From: an uncultured delta proteobacterium
Lineage (GTDB): Bacteria; Myxococcota_A; Polyangia; Polyangiales; Ga0077539
Direction of reading: 5' to 3'
Assembly: GCA_903845045.1 (NCBI GenBank)
Contig: CAIMWA010000560.1
Span: 1-53,008, forward strand
Length of the DNA stretch: 53,008 nucleotides
Part shown: piece by piece, positions 51,377 through 53,008 of the stretch
How positions within the stretch are numbered: position 1 is the first letter of the stretch
Layout: each line of letters begins with the position of its first letter
Notes under the pieces: model-generated
Database searches by the model: none
The model's input: only the letters and a program-made list of their open reading frames with translations
What the model was told of the DNA's origin: nothing
Program-made: the position numbers and the translations under genes

Positions 51377-51990
51377 GCGAGCCGCTCCGCGTCGCGGTGC
51401 TCGTCTCGGGCTCCGGGACGAACCTCCAATCGCTCCTCGACGCCGCCGCGTCCGGCGATTTGGGGAGCGCGCGCGTCGTCGGGGTGATTTCGAATCGACC
51501 GGGTGCCGGGGCCCTCCTCCGCGCCGAGCGCGCCGGCGTCCCGGCGCTGGTGCTGGACCACAAGTCCTTCGCCGATCGTGCGGCCTTCGACGCCGCGCTC
51601 CGCGAGGGCGTGACGTCCCTCGGCGCGGACCTGGTGGTCCTCGCTGGCTTCATGCGCGTCCTGACCCCGGTCTTCCTCGACGCTTTCGCGGGGCGGGTGA
51701 TCAACATCCACCCTTCGCTGCTGCCGTCCTTTCCGGGCGTCGACGCCCAGGGGCAGGCCTTCGCGCACGGCGTCAAGGTGACGGGCTGCACCGTGCACTT
51801 CGTCGATGCCGGCCTCGACAGCGGCCCCATCATCTCGCAGTCCGCGGTGCCCGTTCGCGACGACGACGACGCCGAGACGCTTCGCGCGCGCATCCTCGTC
51901 GAGGAGCACCGGCTTCTGCGGGAGGTCGTGCGCGACCTCGCCGAGGGGCGCCTTCGCCGCGAGGGACGCCGGGTGCTTCGTAGGCCGTGA
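51373..51990 (+). CDS. purN: Phosphoribosylglycinamide formyltransferase
   Basis: A 205-residue enzyme that transfers a formyl group from 10-formyltetrahydrofolate to GAR (third step of purine synthesis). VLVSGSGTNLQSLLDA near the start, GFMRVLTPVFLDAF, the catalytic NIHPSLLPSFPG and VHFVDAGLDSGPIISQ, with the key Asn, His and Asp in place. The start is GTG 51373, overlapping the purM stop as GTGA; GGAG is about ten bases upstream. The pair purM-purN is a common arrangement. The next gene starts by the same GTGA overlap, which is less usual. Confidence 0.95.
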   Translation: MSEPLRVAVLVSGSGTNLQSLLDAAASGDLGSARVVGVISNRPGAGALLRAERAGVPALVLDHKSFADRAAFDAALREGVTSLGADLVVLAGFMRVLTPVFLDAFAGRVINIHPSLLPSFPGVDAQGQAFAHGVKVTGCTVHFVDAGLDSGPIISQSAVPVRDDDDAETLRARILVEEHRLLREVVRDLAEGRLRREGRRVLRRP

Positions 51991-53008
51991 GCGCGCCGCG
52001 CAGCTCCTTCGACGTCGTGGTCGTCGGGCTCTCCGTGGGTGCCCTCGCCGCCGGGGCGTTGCTTGCCCGCCGCGGCTTCCGCGTCGCCGTTCTCGGGCAC
52101 CATGCGCGGCCCTTTCGCTACGAGCGCGAGGGGCACGCGCTGTATCGCGACCTCGGCGCCGTGACGGCGCACGAGAGCCCGGCGTTTCGCAGGGTCTTCG
52201 CCGAGCTCGGCCTGCTCCCCGCGGTTCGCCGCCGCCTCGCCCCGCTCGATCCAGCGTGGCAGGTGGTGCTCCCACGGCACCGCATTGACGTGCCCCTGGC
52301 GCGCGTTGTCCGCGTCACCGAGGTCCTCCGCGAGTTCCCCGAGGTGACGCGTGCGGTGGAGGAGTTCTACGACGCGCTGGACGCCGTCGAGCCGGACCTC
52401 GACGCGCTCCTCGACGCAGACCTCACCTGGCCCCCCGACGGCTTCTGGGAGCGACGTCGCGCCCGCGCGCTGGCCGATGCGGTCTCGCCGCGCCCGGGCT
52501 CGGACCCCTTCGCCGCGTTCGCCACGGACCACCCGTTTCGTGCGTTCGTCGACGCCCAGGTTCGCTTCGCCGGCACCGGCGACCCGGACCGCATCGACCC
52601 CCTCCGTCGCGTTCGGGCCCACGCCGTGGCGCGGGCCGCGATGCTCGACGGCGACGAGCGCGACGGCATCACCCGCGCGCTCCTCGAGAAGGTGCTGCAG
52701 CACGGCGGCGAGGTGCGCCTGCGCGACGCCGCGGGGCGCATCGTGCAGCGCCGCGGTCGCGCCGTGGGCGTGGAGCTCTCGGGCATCGAGGAGCAGCTCG
52801 GCGCCGAGTGGATCCTCGCCGGCATCGACACCACCGAAGTGCGCCGCCTGCTCCGCGACCCCGACGCGCCGCCCCCGCGCGGCGGCCTCGAAGGGCGCGT
52901 CCGAAGCCATCGATACGTGCTCAACGTCGTGGTCCACCGCGACGCGCTGCCGGTCGGCATGGCCCGCCGCGTCTTCGCGGTGATGGACCTCGCGCGCCCC
53001 CTCGCCGA
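51987..53008 (+). CDS. FAD-dependent oxidoreductase / phytoene-desaturase-like protein (3' truncated)
   Basis: An open frame from GTG 51987, overlapping the purN stop as GTGA, runs off the right edge (about 340 codons). It begins SFDVVVVGLSVGALAAGALLARRGFRVAVLG, a Rossmann FAD-binding start in which the usual GxGxxG is GLSVGA. This resembles the NAD(P)/FAD-binding amine-oxidase/phytoene-desaturase superfamily. The following part is Arg-rich with no recognised substrate motif, and the last visible segment reads RRVFAVMDLARPLA. Close coupling to purine genes is unexplained. Function cannot be assigned without the rest. Confidence 0.8.
   Translation, partial: MSAPRSSFDVVVVGLSVGALAAGALLARRGFRVAVLGHHARPFRYEREGHALYRDLGAVTAHESPAFRRVFAELGLLPAVRRRLAPLDPAWQVVLPRHRIDVPLARVVRVTEVLREFPEVTRAVEEFYDALDAVEPDLDALLDADLTWPPDGFWERRRARALADAVSPRPGSDPFAAFATDHPFRAFVDAQVRFAGTGDPDRIDPLRRVRAHAVARAAMLDGDERDGITRALLEKVLQHGGEVRLRDAAGRIVQRRGRAVGVELSGIEEQLGAEWILAGIDTTEVRRLLRDPDAPPPRGGLEGRVRSHRYVLNVVVHRDALPVGMARRVFAVMDLARPLA

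Overview
The window reads as one stretch of a very GC-rich, Gram-negative chromosome, most probably from the Myxococcota (Polyangia/Sandaracinaceae-like). This is inference from three things: strong G/C third-codon bias, many lipoproteins with Asp/Ala-rich linkers after the lipid-attachment cysteine, and a mixture of housekeeping genes with unusual envelope proteins. Coding density is very high. The longest gene-free stretch is about 190 bases (1093-1284), so no region over 300 bases lacks a gene. I see no rRNA, tRNA, CRISPR array, insertion sequence, integrase or phage gene.

Layout. (1) 1-14.6 kb: a secreted hypothetical protein, a short DsbD and a lipoprotein. These are followed by a tightly packed minus-strand operon reading thrA (aspartokinase/homoserine dehydrogenase), a membrane glycosyltransferase, an ABC-F ATPase, a glutaredoxin-fold lipoprotein and a KirBac potassium channel. 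Next come an esterase, a PlsC acyltransferase and two lipoproteins. (2) 14.5-17.8 kb: carboxyltransferase beta subunit, a small membrane protein and a MetB-type enzyme. (3) 17.9-25.7 kb: a UshA-like protein fused to a predicted outer-membrane barrel, an enoyl-CoA hydratase, both subunits of DNA topoisomerase VI and a two-domain dCTP deaminase. (4) 25.8-34.5 kb: two large membrane-anchored sulfatase-superfamily proteins flanking a deoxyhypusine-synthase homologue, then GreA and a lipoprotein. (5) 34.6-41.1 kb: a CpeT/CpcT-like exported protein, a lipoprotein alpha/beta hydrolase, a Q/G/P-repeat DUF4870 membrane protein, a thiS-thiG-(small exported protein)-thiE-like operon and a YbjN-like exported protein. 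(6) 41.1-50.2 kb: a minus-strand run reading rhodanese-MoeB/ThiF, SRPBCC, GH31 lipoprotein, HAD hydrolase, MacA, MacB ATPase, MacB permease and a Cache-like lipoprotein. (7) 50.3-53.0 kb: purM, purN and a truncated FAD oxidoreductase.

How the genes may work together. ThrA and the MetB-type enzyme both belong to the aspartate-to-methionine route. ThiS, ThiG and the rhodanese-E1 fusion could together form the thiazole sulfur-relay set. DsbD and the exported CxxC glutaredoxin-fold lipoprotein could form an electron-transfer pair outside the cytoplasm. GH31, HAD and MacAB look like one operon.

Two style features recur. Operons are stitched together by ATGA, GTGA and TTGA start/stop overlaps. Several first genes lack a Shine-Dalgarno sequence and instead carry a -10-like hexamer 6-8 bases before the start codon, which suggests leaderless transcripts. 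The most interesting items are the bacterial topoisomerase VI pair with a possibly occluded ribosome-binding site, the UshA/barrel fusion with an eroded metal site, the deoxyhypusine-synthase/sulfatase group, and the CpeT-like protein in an apparently non-photosynthetic organism. All calls come from reading sequence; no database search was run.
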